Shown: positions 24,771 through 33,859, counted from the stretch's first letter. The stretch is DNA of 64,000 bases from Ilumatobacter fluminis (GCF_004364865.1 NZ_SOAU01000001.1:2388001-2452000), one strand, 5' to 3'. Notes: generated by a model from the letters alone, not told the origin. Made by a program: numbers and translations.

Positions 24771-27025
24771 TGTTGGGCCATCTGTTGTTGGGCGCGGGCG
24801 GCGTCGGTGCCGGCTGCCTCGCGTGAGACGAGTTGGATCTCGACCGAGTGGAGCAGACCCGCGAACGGGAATGGCGCCGGGTAGCGGGTGGAGACCGGCG
24901 ACCCCTGGTCGAAGCCCACCGACGCGCCGACGGAGGAGATCATCCGCATGTAGAACGGGATGTCGGACGAGCCGGCGGGCATGCCGTCGACCAGGATCTC
25001 GACCGATCCGGTCCGGCTGCCGGTGCGTCGGAATCGAGCGGTGAGGGTGACGACGCCGTCGGGCAGCGGGTCGGCGGATTCGACGACGGTGTGGTCGTCG
25101 AATGCGTTGTAGTCGACGACGAGACGATCGTCCTGCACGAACACGCTGATGCCCGAGTTCTGGGTGCCGGTCGCGTAGAGGACGCCGTCGTCACCGGACG
25201 AGCGGGTGACCGTCGCCGTCAGGTCGAAGGAGCGACCTCCGATCGACGCCGCGGCCTGGGCCGGGATGGGCGACATCGGTGGCCGGTAGACGTAGCGCCG
25301 GTCGGCCGGGTGGGGTGACCGGTCGCGGAAGCGTGCACCGAACAGTTCGACGCCGCGATCGTCGAGCGGGAGCACGCCGTGGCGGTCGGCCTCGCTCCAC
25401 CAGAGATCGATCAGGCGGGCGAGGGTGTCGGGCTCGTCGTCGGCCAGGTCGTGACACTCCGACCAGTCGTCGTCGAGTCGGTAGAGCTCCCACGGCTCGG
25501 TGTCGAAGTCGCCACCGTGTTCGTGCCGGCAGACCGCTTTCCACCAGACACCGTCGAGCTGGGCGACGAGGGCACGGCTGCCCATCATCTCGAAGTACTG
25601 CAGGGTGTTGCGGGCCGGCGCGTCGGGGTCGGTCAGCAGCTCGGCGAACGAATGGCCGGTGACCGGCAGTTGGTCGAGACCGCGCCGTGTGGCGGGCGGT
25701 GTGACCCCGATCAGGTCGTACAGCGTGGGGGCGATGTCGGCGACGTTGGCGAACTGGTGCCGCAGGGTGCCGTGCTGGTCGGGGTCGATGCCCTTCGGCC
25801 AGTGGACGATCATCGGCACGTGGACGCCGCCTTCGTGCGTGTTCTGCTTGTACCAGCGGAACGGGGTGTTGCCGCACTGGGCCCAGCCCCACGGGTAGTT
25901 CGTGTGGCTGTGCGGTCCGCCGATGTCGTCGATGCGTTCGATCGCCTCGTCGGGCGTCTCGAGGATGAAGTTGAAGAACTTCATCTCGTGCATGACGCCG
26001 TACGGTCCGCCCTCCTGGGAGGCACCGTTGTCGGCGAGGGCGACGACGATGGTGTCGTCGAGTTCGCCCATTGCGCGAAGGCCGTCGATCAGGCGACCGA
26101 TCTGGTCGTCGGTGTGGTCGAGGAAGGCGGCGAACGCCTCCTGCAGGCGGGCGGCGAGGCGCTGCTGGTTGTCGGGCAGGTCGTCCCACGCCTCGACCCC
26201 GGGATTGCGCGGCGCCAGTTGGGTGTCGGGCGGGATCAGGCCGAGCTCGAGCTGGCGCTCGTACCAGCGGCGGCGGTGGACGTCCCAGCCGTCGTCGTAG
26301 CGGCCCCGGTACTTGGCGAGGTACTCGGGCGGCGCCTGGTGCGGGGCGTGGGTCGCGCCGAAGGGGAGGTACGCAAAGAACGGGCGGTCGGGGCGGACGC
26401 CCTTCGAGTCACGGATCATGCGCAGGAGCTGGTCGACGAGGTCGACGCTCAGGTGGTAGCCGTCGTCGGGGCCGGCCGGCGGGTCGACCGGATGGTTGTC
26501 GCACACGAGGTCGGGATGGAACTGGTCGGTTTCGCCTTCGAGGAAGCCGTAGAAGCGGTCGAAGCCACGGGCGAGCGGCCAGTGATCCATCGGCCCGGCC
26601 GCCGAACACTGCTCCATCGGGGCGAGGTGCCACTTGCCGGCACAGAAGGTGCCGTATCCGGCGTCGTGGAGCACCTCGGCGACGGTGGCCGCGTGGGGCG
26701 AGATGTGGCCGAGCTGGTGCGGGAAGCCGGTGCTCCAGTTGGAGACACCGCGCATCCCGACGGCGTGTTGCGAGCGACCGGTGAGGAGTGAGGCCCGGGT
26801 CGGCGAGCACAGGGGTGTCACGTGGAAGTTGGTGAACTGGAGTCCGCCGGCCGCGAGCGCGTCGAGGTTCGGGGTGTCGATGTCGGAGCCGTAGCAGCCG
26901 AGCTGGGCGAAGCCGGTGTCGTCGAGCAGGATCACGAGCACGTTCGGTGCGTCGTCGCCCGGATGCGGCGGTTCGGTGAACGACGGCGTCGACTCGGCGA
27001 GCGTGCGTCCGATCTGGAGTGTCAT
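24767..27025 (-). CDS. Arylsulfatase (type I, formylglycine-dependent)
   Basis: A 752-residue sulfatase. Metal-binding Asp residues are in [18 protein letters not shown]; the formylglycine site is [12 protein letters not shown] with Cys73. [21 protein letters not shown] and [14 protein letters not shown] are typical of AtsA-like arylsulfatases. From about residue 570 a beta-rich region ([21 protein letters not shown]...) resembles a LamG-type C-terminal domain. No signal peptide is visible, so it is probably cytosolic. An anaerobic or FGE-type maturase must modify Cys73, and none is in the window. It is the first gene of the six-gene operon; GAGGGGGA about ten bases before the ATG is a fair ribosome site. 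Confidence 0.9.
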   Translation of the reverse strand: MTLQIGRTLAESTPSFTEPPHPGDDAPNVLVILLDDTGFAQLGCYGSDIDTPNLDALAAGGLQFTNFHVTPLCSPTRASLLTGRSQHAVGMRGVSNWSTGFPHQLGHISPHAATVAEVLHDAGYGTFCAGKWHLAPMEQCSAAGPMDHWPLARGFDRFYGFLEGETDQFHPDLVCDNHPVDPPAGPDDGYHLSVDLVDQLLRMIRDSKGVRPDRPFFAYLPFGATHAPHQAPPEYLAKYRGRYDDGWDVHRRRWYERQLELGLIPPDTQLAPRNPGVEAWDDLPDNQQRLAARLQEAFAAFLDHTDDQIGRLIDGLRAMGELDDTIVVALADNGASQEGGPYGVMHEMKFFNFILETPDEAIERIDDIGGPHSHTNYPWGWAQCGNTPFRWYKQNTHEGGVHVPMIVHWPKGIDPDQHGTLRHQFANVADIAPTLYDLIGVTPPATRRGLDQLPVTGHSFAELLTDPDAPARNTLQYFEMMGSRALVAQLDGVWWKAVCRHEHGGDFDTEPWELYRLDDDWSECHDLADDEPDTLARLIDLWWSEADRHGVLPLDDRGVELFGARFRDRSPHPADRRYVYRPPMSPIPAQAAASIGGRSFDLTATVTRSSGDDGVLYATGTQNSGISVFVQDDRLVVDYNAFDDHTVVESADPLPDGVVTLTARFRRTGSRTGSVEILVDGMPAGSSDIPFYMRMISSVGASVGFDQGSPVSTRYPAPFPFAGLLHSVEIQLVSREAAGTDAARAQQQMAQQ

Positions 27026-27070
27026 GTGCGGCGGTCCCCCTCGTGTGCCGTCGACGACATCTTGCATTCT

Positions 27071-27110
27071 GCGAGTCGCACTGTCAATATCTTCTGACAT
27101 GACGACTCGC
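27071..27110. promoter_or_regulatory. Candidate TetR operator between the sulfatase operon and tetR
   Basis: Two nested inverted repeats occupy the 73-bp divergent gap and the first tetR codons: GCGAGTCG (27071-27078) with CGACTCGC (27103-27110), and inside them TGTCA (27082-27086) with TGACA (27095-27099). The -10-like TATCTT of tetR lies between. This placement would let the TetR protein control both itself and the sulfatase operon. Confidence 0.5.
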
Positions 27111-27728
27111 GATAGTGCGCAGCACGCCGCCGGTGACGAGGACGACACCGTCACCGACGGTCGGCGGCGCCGCCGCGAACTCGGACGGGTCGCTGTCGTG
27201 GATGCGGTGATCGACCTGATCCTCGCCGGGGGCCGTGCCCCCACGGCCGACCAGATCGCCGAGCGAGCGGATGTGTCGGTCGCCTCGGTGTATCGCTACT
27301 TCGAGTCGCTCGACGAGCTGCGGCGACTCGGCGTGCAGCGCTACTTCGAGCGCATCGATCACCTGATCGCGATCCCCGACATCGGTGAGGGGCCGCTCCC
27401 CCGCCGGATCGACTCGTTCGTGGCGAGCCGGCTCGAGTTCTACCGGGTCACCGAACCGATGGCCCGGATGAGCCGCCACCAGGCGCTCGACGTCGAGCAG
27501 ATGCGAGCCACCCTCGCCCGGGTCCGCGCCACCCTCGCCGACCAGGTCGCCCAACACTTCGCTCCCGAGCTCACCCCGCTGAGCAGCGCCGCCCGCAAGG
27601 ACCGTGTCGCCGTCGTCGCCGCCCTCACCTCGTTCGAAGCCTGGGACCTGCTGCAGGAACAAGGTCTCGATCGCAGCGCCGTCCGGCGTGCCTGGCGAAC
27701 GAACCTCGGCATCCTGCTCGTCAGTTGA
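27099..27728 (+). CDS. TetR family transcriptional regulator
   Basis: A 209-residue regulator with a TetR helix-turn-helix, ADQIAERADVSVASVYRYFESLDELRR, near residues 49-75, followed by a variable helical ligand-binding domain. A charged N-terminal extension of about 40 residues precedes the DNA-binding domain. ATG 27099 is chosen because TATCTT lies five bases upstream and the next upstream start would run into the divergent gene. Its position opposite the arylsulfatase operon suggests that it represses that operon and that an operon substrate or product is the inducer, which is inference. Confidence 0.88.
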   Translation: MTTRDSAQHAAGDEDDTVTDGRRRRRELGRVAVVDAVIDLILAGGRAPTADQIAERADVSVASVYRYFESLDELRRLGVQRYFERIDHLIAIPDIGEGPLPRRIDSFVASRLEFYRVTEPMARMSRHQALDVEQMRATLARVRATLADQVAQHFAPELTPLSSAARKDRVAVVAALTSFEAWDLLQEQGLDRSAVRRAWRTNLGILLVS

Positions 27729-27741
27729 GGTCAGACATCAT

Positions 27742-27766
27742 CCGACCGACCAGAATGGTCGGTCGG
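27742..27766 (+). terminator. Hairpin downstream of tetR
   Basis: CCGACCGACCA and TGGTCGGTCGG form a perfect 11-bp stem around GAA, 13 bp after the tetR stop. It has no U tract. The remaining DNA up to 27992 contains no gene or repeat that I can support. Confidence 0.55.
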
Positions 27767-27992
27767 GACAGCAACTGGTCGATTCTGATCTGACATCAAC
27801 CTGCCTCGAGCCGTTGAGTCTGGCAGTGTCCGTGCCTGGGGGTAGATCGGTTCGAGCGTCGCCGATCCGAGCAGTCGCGGGCTGCAGGCGAAGCCGTCGG
27901 TGGTCGTCACGGATCGAGGGGGCTGGCGAGTCGTTCCATCGGACGGATCGCGCCGGCCGGCTGGCTGAACATTCCGAGCGGTTTCAACGGAG

Positions 27993-28015
27993 CATGATCA
28001 TGGCATGATAGTGGC
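27993..28015. promoter_or_regulatory. Candidate mazEF operator
   Basis: The palindrome CATGATCATG is followed by GGCATGATA and GTGGCATGAC, so a CATGA-type half site occurs several times within 28 bp ending at the mazE start codon. Toxin-antitoxin pairs are normally autorepressed through such repeats. Confidence 0.4.
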
Positions 28016-28255
28016 ATGACTCGAGCTCGGATCAGTACGACTGTCGACCGCACGCTTCTCGATGACGCTCGCCGACTCCACGCCGGAACCACTGATGCCG
28101 AACTCGTCGATGAGGCACTGACAGCACTCCTCGATCGCTACCGGTCTGCCGAAATTGACGCCGCGTATGAAGCTGCGTACGAAGCTCACCCGATCGACGG
28201 CGAAGATGAGTGGGGCGATCTCGCCTCGTTCCGAAGCGCTGCTTCGGCCACATGA
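28016..28255 (+). CDS. mazE: Ribbon-helix-helix antitoxin (MazE-like)
   Basis: A 79-residue protein whose N-terminus, [20 protein letters not shown], reads as a ribbon-helix-helix DNA-binding domain. The acidic C-terminal half ([17 protein letters not shown]) has the look of a toxin-wrapping segment. It is followed, with an ATGA overlap, by a MazF toxin, the classical antitoxin-first order. The antitoxin should neutralise MazF and repress the operon. The AT-richer leader and lack of a linked housekeeping gene suggest acquired DNA. Confidence 0.8.
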   Translation: MTRARISTTVDRTLLDDARRLHAGTTDAELVDEALTALLDRYRSAEIDAAYEAAYEAHPIDGEDEWGDLASFRSAASAT

Positions 28256-28578
28256 GCGCTGCGCCCGTCCGGGGGGAGCTGTGGTGGTGCGAACCACCGG
28301 AGATCGGTCGACGACCAGTCGTGGTCCTCTCGCGTGATGCAGCGATCCCGCGTCTGCGTCGTGCACTCGTCGCACCATGCACCACCACGATCAGAGGTCT
28401 GCCGAGTGAGGTCGTTCTCGACCCGGGTGACGATCCCATCGTTCGCCGCTGTGCCGTCAACCTGGACTCGATCGAGTCGGTATCAACCGCCGTGCTCGTC
28501 GAGCGGATCGGTGCACTGAGCGGCATGCGAATGCGAGAGATCTGCCAGGCACTTGAGGTTGCAGTCGACTGCCGATAG
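28252..28578 (+). CDS. mazF: MazF/PemK family endoribonuclease toxin
   Basis: A 108-residue MazF-like toxin: [24 protein letters not shown] is the usual first strand pair, with the catalytic Arg region, and [18 protein letters not shown] and VNLDSIESV complete the fold (Thr-Thr-Thr loop and DxI motif). MazF enzymes cut single-stranded RNA at short sequences and arrest growth. It is coupled to the antitoxin gene by ATGA. It appears full length and intact. Confidence 0.88.
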   Translation: MSAAPVRGELWWCEPPEIGRRPVVVLSRDAAIPRLRRALVAPCTTTIRGLPSEVVLDPGDDPIVRRCAVNLDSIESVSTAVLVERIGALSGMRMREICQALEVAVDCR

Positions 28579-28673
28579 CCGGAACGTTCTCGAGCGGGTG
28601 GACGAGCACCGAGGTGCCGAACTGGTCGGCCCATCTCGGCATTTCCGCACGCGATTACGCGCTCCTCGGGGCA

Positions 28674-29150
28674 TCAGGCGTCGGGGACCGGGAACCGATC
28701 CCGGAACACCGCGGCGGGTTCGAGTACGAAGCCGTCCAGGCCGAGCGTGACCGTGAAGGTGTCCAAGAATCCCGACTGGCCGAGGATCACGGCCGTTCCC
28801 TGATGCGGCCACGGGTCGAGCGCGGCGACGACGCCTCTCCACGTCATCGGATCAGCCTCGCGCATACCAACGGGCGGGCGAACCTCGAGGGTCAGGTCGA
28901 AAAACGCGACCTCACTCGTCGTTCCGCCGAGCCTCAACATCATCGTGTCGCCACGCTCGACAGGTTCACCACCGGCAGCGAGTACCTCGTGGGCAACCAC
29001 AGTGATCGGGCCGCCGGTGTCAATGATCGCGGCGAACCGCGTCGACGAGCCCGGTGTCGCGACGGCTACGACCGCGCGCAGGACGGGTTGTGGGCTGCGG
29101 CCTCGGCCCTCGCCGAAGTCGGTGTACGCGTACTGCCAGGCGTCAGCCAA
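28674..29150 (-). CDS. Retropepsin-like aspartyl protease
   Basis: A 158-residue protein with FAAIIDTGGPITVVAHEVL (catalytic Asp-Thr-Gly about residues 44-46) and a later hydrophobic-hydrophobic-Gly stretch AVILGQSGFLDTF. This is the layout of single-domain bacterial retropepsins, which work as homodimers. No signal peptide is seen. The best start is a TTG at 29150 that overlaps the end of the DUF5678-like gene by 8 bases; a later start would lose the first strand. The pair looks like one functional unit. Its target is unknown. Confidence 0.75.
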   Translation of the reverse strand: MADAWQYAYTDFGEGRGRSPQPVLRAVVAVATPGSSTRFAAIIDTGGPITVVAHEVLAAGGEPVERGDTMMLRLGGTTSEVAFFDLTLEVRPPVGMREADPMTWRGVVAALDPWPHQGTAVILGQSGFLDTFTVTLGLDGFVLEPAAVFRDRFPVPDA

Positions 29151-29331
29151 ACCCGTAGACCACCGGATCGTCCGGTGCAGGCGCCCGCATCACCTCGACC
29201 TCACCCAGGTCCGCTTCCTCGATCGCGGTGAGCAGTTCGGCCAAGGATGCAGCGTCGGAGCACACACGACCCTCCGCGTCGACAGCAACCCACCGGCCCG
29301 CCCAGGGCTCGAGATCAAGCGTGCGTGCCAT
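29143..29331 (-). CDS. Small DUF5678-like protein
   Basis: A 62-residue acidic protein, beginning MARTLDLEPWAGRWVAVDAEGRVCSDAASLAELL. The WAGRWVAV...GRV pattern resembles DUF5678, small proteins often encoded beside retropepsin-like proteases. TACTCT lies six bases before the ATG on the minus strand, so this gene probably starts a leaderless two-gene transcript. It might be an inhibitor, adaptor or substrate of the protease; that is speculation. Confidence 0.6.
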   Translation of the reverse strand: MARTLDLEPWAGRWVAVDAEGRVCSDAASLAELLTAIEEADLGEVEVMRAPAPDDPVVYGFG

Positions 29332-29533
29332 GAGTTCAGAGTACCTCGTGGGTGTGTCACCGATCAGCGCACGGTCGGCACGGCAGGCCGCGTGATTACC
29401 GAGCGGGTGCGCTCGAGCGTCAGTGCCGGACTGCTCGGTCGAGGCGGCCTCGGATGCTGAGCGTTATGCGTGGCCGCGTCGAGTCGGACCGTGAGAGACA
29501 TGGCCTCGGCAGGCTGCCAGATCGGCGGATCTC

Positions 29534-29863
29534 TCAGCTGTGGGCGAGGCGGTCGCTGACGAGACGGTTCAAGCTGACGCCCTGCTCGGCGGCTGCGAGG
29601 GCGAGTTCGCGGTGCAGTGACTCGGGGACGCGGACGTTGAACTTGCCCGAGTAGCGGCGATCGGCGATCGGTTCGGGGATCGGCTCGCCGTTCGCCGCCA
29701 GGTCGGCGAGGACTCCGTCGACGAGGGCGACCAAGCCGCGCAGCGCCTGGCCCTGGTCGGCGTCGAGCCAGGACAGCGACGGGAACTCGACGACGGTCGC
29801 GACGTATTCGTCGTCCTCGCCGGACCACGAGACCCGGTAGGTGTAGTGCTTGGTGTCGGTCAC
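29534..29863 (-). CDS. hicB: HicB-family antitoxin
   Basis: A 109-residue antitoxin. The N-terminal half (YTYRVSWSGEDDEYVATVVEFPSLSWL) is the degraded RNase H-like HicB fold. The C-terminal half (KFNVRVPESLHRELALAAAEQGVSLNRLVSDRLA) is a ribbon-helix-helix DNA-binding domain. The GTG start overlaps the hicA stop as GTGA. It should bind HicA and repress the operon. Confidence 0.88.
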   Translation of the reverse strand: MTDTKHYTYRVSWSGEDDEYVATVVEFPSLSWLDADQGQALRGLVALVDGVLADLAANGEPIPEPIADRRYSGKFNVRVPESLHRELALAAAEQGVSLNRLVSDRLAHS

Positions 29864-30123
29864 GTCTGTTCCTCGTTGAGTTTGTCGATCGCCTTCAGCA
29901 CTTGGCGGACCTGGTACGGCTTGGCCTTGCCGCCCTTGGATTTCTGGATGTTGACCCGAGGGTCGCCCGGCCACGGCGTCTTGAACACCGCGTGCGACGT
30001 ACCGCTCTGGCGGGGTTCACCGAAGAAGTGAACGCACACCGAGTGCAGGTCGTTGTACGAGATGTTCTGCGGTGCGTTGCGCATCGCGGCCACGGTCTTG
30101 TCGATCCTGGCCACAACGTGCAT
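29860..30123 (-). CDS. hicA: HicA-family mRNA interferase toxin
   Basis: An 87-residue toxin with the double-stranded-RNA-binding-like HicA fold. The catalytic His is in QSGTSHAVFKTPW, and NIQKSKGGKAKPYQVRQVLKAID is the conserved end. I start it at ATG 30123, since the upstream extension is unlike the family. HicA toxins cleave mRNA and tmRNA. Toxin-first order with a coupled HicB is canonical. It lies 1.3 kb from MazEF, which makes this a small toxin-antitoxin island. Confidence 0.88.
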   Translation of the reverse strand: MHVVARIDKTVAAMRNAPQNISYNDLHSVCVHFFGEPRQSGTSHAVFKTPWPGDPRVNIQKSKGGKAKPYQVRQVLKAIDKLNEEQT

Positions 30124-30124
30124 A

Positions 30125-30140
30125 GTACCAATAGCGGTAC
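30125..30140. promoter_or_regulatory. Candidate hicAB operator
   Basis: GTACC-N6-GGTAC is an inverted repeat ending one base before the hicA start codon on the minus strand. HicB ribbon-helix-helix domains bind such repeats, so it is a likely autoregulatory site. Confidence 0.4.
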
Positions 30141-30381
30141 CACCGCGCAATAGCTGGAACCGGAGGCCGGTCAAGACAACCAGCTGATGTCGCGCTGGTC
30201 GGTGGCGTTGTCCGCGTCAGCCCCTCGCGCGATATCGAGTGGGCCAGCCGGTCGTATCGCTCCGCGGTCGTGCCGAACTGCTCGGGGAAGTTGTCCTCGT
30301 GTCGACAGGCGATATCGGGCGGGCGAGTCAGCCGCCGGGTGCCGTGTCGCTGCGGATCGGTTCAGTTCTAGCCTGGGCCTG

Positions 30382-30795
30382 GTGGAGGCATCTTGGGCAG
30401 CTCTCGTTCCTGAGCTGTCCTGCTCCGACCTCGACGTCTCGATGCACTTCTGGACCGGCGTCCTCGGGTTCTCCTGTCGATTCCGACGAGAGGAGGACCG
30501 CTTCGCTTACCTCGAACTCGGCGATGCACAGGTGATGCTGGAAGAGCGTCACCAGTCATCGTGGGAAACCGCTTTGCTCGAGCGACCGTTCGGTCGAGGG
30601 ATCAACCTGCAGATCGAGGTCGATGACGTCGAGCGCCTCCACGCGCGCGTCACCGAAGCAGGTCTTCCGCTCTTCCGGGATCTCCTGCGGACTGAGTACC
30701 GAGAAGACGACACGGTCCACGTCGCGTACGAGTTTCTCGTACAAGACCCGGATGGCTACCTCTTGCGCTTCGTTCAGAACCCAGACGCCACCTGA
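30382..30795 (+). CDS. VOC family protein (glyoxalase/bleomycin resistance fold)
   Basis: A 137-residue protein of the vicinal oxygen chelate fold: VPELSCSDLDVSMHFWTGVLGFSCRF, a central DDVERLHARVTEAG and a closing FLVQDPDGYLLRFVQ. The last Glu metal ligand common in glyoxalases is not obvious, and the sequence resembles bleomycin-binding proteins. The GTG at 30382 is supported by TAGCCT seven bases upstream (leaderless). The length matches single-domain members of the family. It stands alone; the function is open. Confidence 0.82.
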   Translation: MEASWAALVPELSCSDLDVSMHFWTGVLGFSCRFRREEDRFAYLELGDAQVMLEERHQSSWETALLERPFGRGINLQIEVDDVERLHARVTEAGLPLFRDLLRTEYREDDTVHVAYEFLVQDPDGYLLRFVQNPDAT

Positions 30796-31213
30796 CGCTC
30801 GCTGTCATGACGAGCAGGGAGGCGGACCGGCCCAGGTTCTGCGACGCGGGCGTCGGACAGTCAGGATCGCCCGACACCTCTCCATGCTGTTTCCAAAGCA
30901 CACGTCTCGGAACCGGTACGGCGAACGGTACGTCTGCTCGTCGCAGTGACCACTGCCCACAATGCGCCACCTAGCACCCGGGCGGCGAGACCGCTCCGCT
31001 TGACGTGCGGGCCGGTGCAGAGCGAGGTCGGCGTATTGTCCCGCGGCCTCAGCCACGCATATCGACACCTGAAGCCGCATGGTTCACCCGATCGGGATCC
31101 GGCAATCTGCTCGCCGATCAAGCGCACATATCGCGCGGGCTGTCGGTCGGGCCTATGGCGAACCGGTGCGGCTCGAGCGGTTCCTCGTGGGGTGCGAGGT
31201 CTACGCTCGCCGC
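30796..31213. other. Intergenic stretch without a supported gene
   Basis: These 418 bp between the VOC gene and the amidase hold only short open frames on both strands with no recognisable protein features. I see no strong hairpin, tRNA or repeat. The right end contains the amidase promoter, TACGCT at 31202-31207. The DNA may be eroded remains of the accessory island to the left. Confidence 0.5.
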
Positions 31214-32656
31214 ATGGGGAACATCGGGGTGTACAGCACGGCGACGGAGATGTTGGCGGCGCTCGACCGGGGTGAGGTGACGAGCGTCGACCTCGTCGAG
31301 ATGCAGCTCGAGCGGATCGACGCCGTCGACGGCGACATCAACGCGATCGCGGTGAACACGCCCGACCGGGCACGGGCAGCGGCGCAGGAGGCCGATCGTC
31401 GCCGGGCCGACGGCGACAGCGCTCCCCTCCTCGGCTTGCCGCTCACCCTGAAGGAGTCGACCCGCACGGCCGGACTCCCGCAGTCGGCCGGTATTCCGGA
31501 GTTCGCCGGCTTCGTCCCCGAGACCGACGGCCGGGTGGCCGAGCGGGTGTCGGCGGCGGGCGGGTGCCTGCTCGGGACGACGAACATCCCGTTCGCACTG
31601 AGCGACTGGCAGGCCGACAGCGCCGTGTACGGCCGCACGCTCAACCCGTGGGACACGACCCGCAGTCCGGGCGGCAGCACCGGCGGCGGGGGCGCCGCTC
31701 TGGCCGCGGGCATGACGCCCCTCGAGATCGGCAGCGACATCGGCGGCTCGATCCGGGTACCGGCCGCGTTCTGCGGTGTATACGGGCACCGCCCGACCGA
31801 AACGGCGATCCCACGATCGGGTTCGATGCCACCGCACGACCTGGAGAACCCGGCGGCGATCATGGGTGTGCAGGGACCGCTGGCGAGGTCGGCCGCCGAC
31901 CTCGAGTTGATGTTCGACGTCGTGGCCGGCCCGATCGAACTCGAGGATCGAGCGTGGCGGCTCGACGTACCGCCGTCGCGCCACGAGTCGCTCGGCGAGT
32001 TCCGGGTCGCTGTGATGCCGGAGATCCCGTTCGCGAAGCCGTCCCGAGCGATGCAAGCGTCGGTCGAGAGCCTCGCTGCGTTCGCGTCGGACGGGGGCGC
32101 TCGGGTCGCCGAGGCGATGCCGTCGTTCGACGCCGAGCAGTACTTCCACGACTATCTGACCACCCTCATGCTCATCACGACCCAGGCGATGAGCGACGAC
32201 CACCGTCACTCGGCGGCCGAGAAGATGATCGCCACGGGTGACTCGACCGAGATCGCCCGGGCGAAGGGCATGACGATGTCGGCCGTCGACTTCTTGCAGC
32301 TGCTCGATCGTCGCGAGCTCGCTCGGCGGGCGTGGGCCGAGTTCTTCGAGGAGTGGGACGTCCTGATCTGCCCGACGGCGATCGATGCGGCGTTCCCCCA
32401 CACCGACGGCAAGTTCAACGATCGAACGTTGGAGATCGACGGCGAGACGGTGCCGTACCACCACATGGTGGTGTACCCGATGTGGGCGATCTTCGCCGGC
32501 CAGCCGGCGACGGCGTTCCCGGGCGGACTCGACCCACGTGGCTTGCCGCTCGGCCTGCAGGCCATCGGCCCGTACCTGGAGGATCGCACCACGATGCGGT
32601 TCGCCGGTCTCGTCGAGGAGTGGAACGGCTTCGTCCCGCCACCGGCGTACGCCTGA
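31214..32656 (+). CDS. Amidase signature family amidase
   Basis: A 480-residue amidase signature enzyme. The catalytic Lys is in LPLTLKEST, the cis-Ser in RSPGGSTGGGGAALAAG, and the acylating Ser in SDIGGSIRVPA. These enzymes hydrolyse a wide range of carboxamides. A GatA role is unlikely since no gatB or gatC is nearby and the C-terminal half differs. The ATG at 31214 is preceded by TACGCT six bases upstream, which supports it over earlier in-frame starts. It is followed, 144 bp on, by an oxygenase gene. Confidence 0.9.
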   Translation: MGNIGVYSTATEMLAALDRGEVTSVDLVEMQLERIDAVDGDINAIAVNTPDRARAAAQEADRRRADGDSAPLLGLPLTLKESTRTAGLPQSAGIPEFAGFVPETDGRVAERVSAAGGCLLGTTNIPFALSDWQADSAVYGRTLNPWDTTRSPGGSTGGGGAALAAGMTPLEIGSDIGGSIRVPAAFCGVYGHRPTETAIPRSGSMPPHDLENPAAIMGVQGPLARSAADLELMFDVVAGPIELEDRAWRLDVPPSRHESLGEFRVAVMPEIPFAKPSRAMQASVESLAAFASDGGARVAEAMPSFDAEQYFHDYLTTLMLITTQAMSDDHRHSAAEKMIATGDSTEIARAKGMTMSAVDFLQLLDRRELARRAWAEFFEEWDVLICPTAIDAAFPHTDGKFNDRTLEIDGETVPYHHMVVYPMWAIFAGQPATAFPGGLDPRGLPLGLQAIGPYLEDRTTMRFAGLVEEWNGFVPPPAYA

Positions 32657-32800
32657 GCCGTGTGAACCGTTCGTGAACGGCGGGCCGCTCCCCTTCCATC
32701 GCAACCGACAGTTCCGTATGGTCGGGTCACACATCAGGGAGTAGAAGCGGTCAGGGCTCGACGGCCCCGGGCATTGCTCCGTCCGACGAAAGGACCTCCC

Positions 32801-33784
32801 GTGCCCACTTCCCCCGAACGCTCCGTCGAACTCGACCTGGAGTCGACGATCGGCAGCATCGGCGTCGACGCCGACCGGACGATCCCCGTGATCAGCCTTG
32901 CCGACATGGACCGGCGGCGAGCCGAGATCACCGACGAGCTGTGGGCCGCAGCCCGCGACGTCGGCTTCTTCCAGCTGGCCAACCACGGCATCGACACGGC
33001 GCTGGTCGATGCGACGTTCGCCGCAGCAGAGCGGTTCTTCGACCTCGACGATGACGTGAAGGCCGAGGTGCCGTGGCGACGCGAGTTGAACGCCGGGTGG
33101 GAGTCGAGGTCGCAGGTGCGGCCCTCGACGAGAGTGGCCGATCAGAAAGAGACGTACCAGGTGACGGTGCCGCACATGTCGGGCCTGTGGCCCGCCGACG
33201 AGACGGTGCCCGGCTTCCGCACGACACTGCTCGAGATGGAGCGGCGGTGCTGGCGCATCGCGATGGACGTCCTCTCGTGCTTCGCCGATCGGTTGGGCTT
33301 CGCGCCCGACTTCTTCACCGTGGCGCACGAGCCCACCGGCGACGGCTACCAGAGCACGCTGCGCCTGCTGCGCTACTTCCCGATGTCGGCCGACGATTTC
33401 GAGGAAGGACAGTGGAGGGCAGGCGCCCACACCGACTACAACTGCCTGACCCTCCTGTTCCAGCGGGAGGGGCAGGCAGGGCTCCAGGTGTGCCCCGGCA
33501 CCGACGCGGCGACCGGTCGGTGGACCAGTGTCACGCCCGACGAGCGTCTGATCACGTGCAACATCGGCGACATGTTGAAGCGGTGGAGCGACGACCGCGT
33601 CTCGTCGACGCTGCACCGCGTGCGTGGGCCGAAGCCCGGGGAGCCGGTCGTGTCGCGCCACAGCGTCGCCTTCTTCGCCCAGGCGAACAAGCCGGTGATG
33701 ATCATCCCGCCGGGCGGGTCGTACGAGCCGACGAGTGCCGGCGACTTCCTCCAGCAACGGATCGACGCCAACTTCGTCCGGTGA
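32801..33784 (+). CDS. 2-oxoglutarate/Fe(II)-dependent oxygenase (isopenicillin N synthase family)
   Basis: A 327-residue oxygenase. The N-terminal domain has TIPVISLADMD and GFFQLANHGID; the iron site is His210-x-Asp212 (in AGAHTDYNCLTLL) with His272 (in STLHRVRG). The following Arg-x-Ser (RHSVAFF) would bind the 2-oxoglutarate carboxylate. A clear ribosome site, GAAAGGA at 32788-32794, sits six bases before the GTG at 32801 and decides the start. Members hydroxylate or desaturate small molecules, including amino acids and thymine. The substrate is not visible. A strong hairpin follows. Confidence 0.9.
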   Translation: MPTSPERSVELDLESTIGSIGVDADRTIPVISLADMDRRRAEITDELWAAARDVGFFQLANHGIDTALVDATFAAAERFFDLDDDVKAEVPWRRELNAGWESRSQVRPSTRVADQKETYQVTVPHMSGLWPADETVPGFRTTLLEMERRCWRIAMDVLSCFADRLGFAPDFFTVAHEPTGDGYQSTLRLLRYFPMSADDFEEGQWRAGAHTDYNCLTLLFQREGQAGLQVCPGTDAATGRWTSVTPDERLITCNIGDMLKRWSDDRVSSTLHRVRGPKPGEPVVSRHSVAFFAQANKPVMIIPPGGSYEPTSAGDFLQQRIDANFVR

Positions 33785-33789
33785 CGCAA

Positions 33790-33824
33790 CACGCCGCCCC
33801 GAGCCGGTTGCTCGGGGCGGCGTG
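33790..33824. terminator. Hairpin terminator between the oxygenase and katG
   Basis: CACGCCGCCCCGAGC and GCTCGGGGCGGCGTG form a perfect 15-bp stem around CGGTT, just past the oxygenase stop and 36 bp before the convergent katG stop. It can serve both genes; no U tract follows. Confidence 0.7.
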
Positions 33825-33859
33825 CTCGCCAGTGCTCAGGCGAGACCGTTCTGCTGGGT

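Noticed and set aside
30796-31213. Small genes in the gap before the amidase
   Set aside because: Only short frames without ribosome sites, -10 spacing or recognisable sequence; overlapping frames on both strands look alike in composition.
31214-32656. GatA subunit of the tRNA amidotransferase
   Set aside because: No gatB or gatC nearby, and the region around the second Ser and the C-terminal half fit general amidases better.
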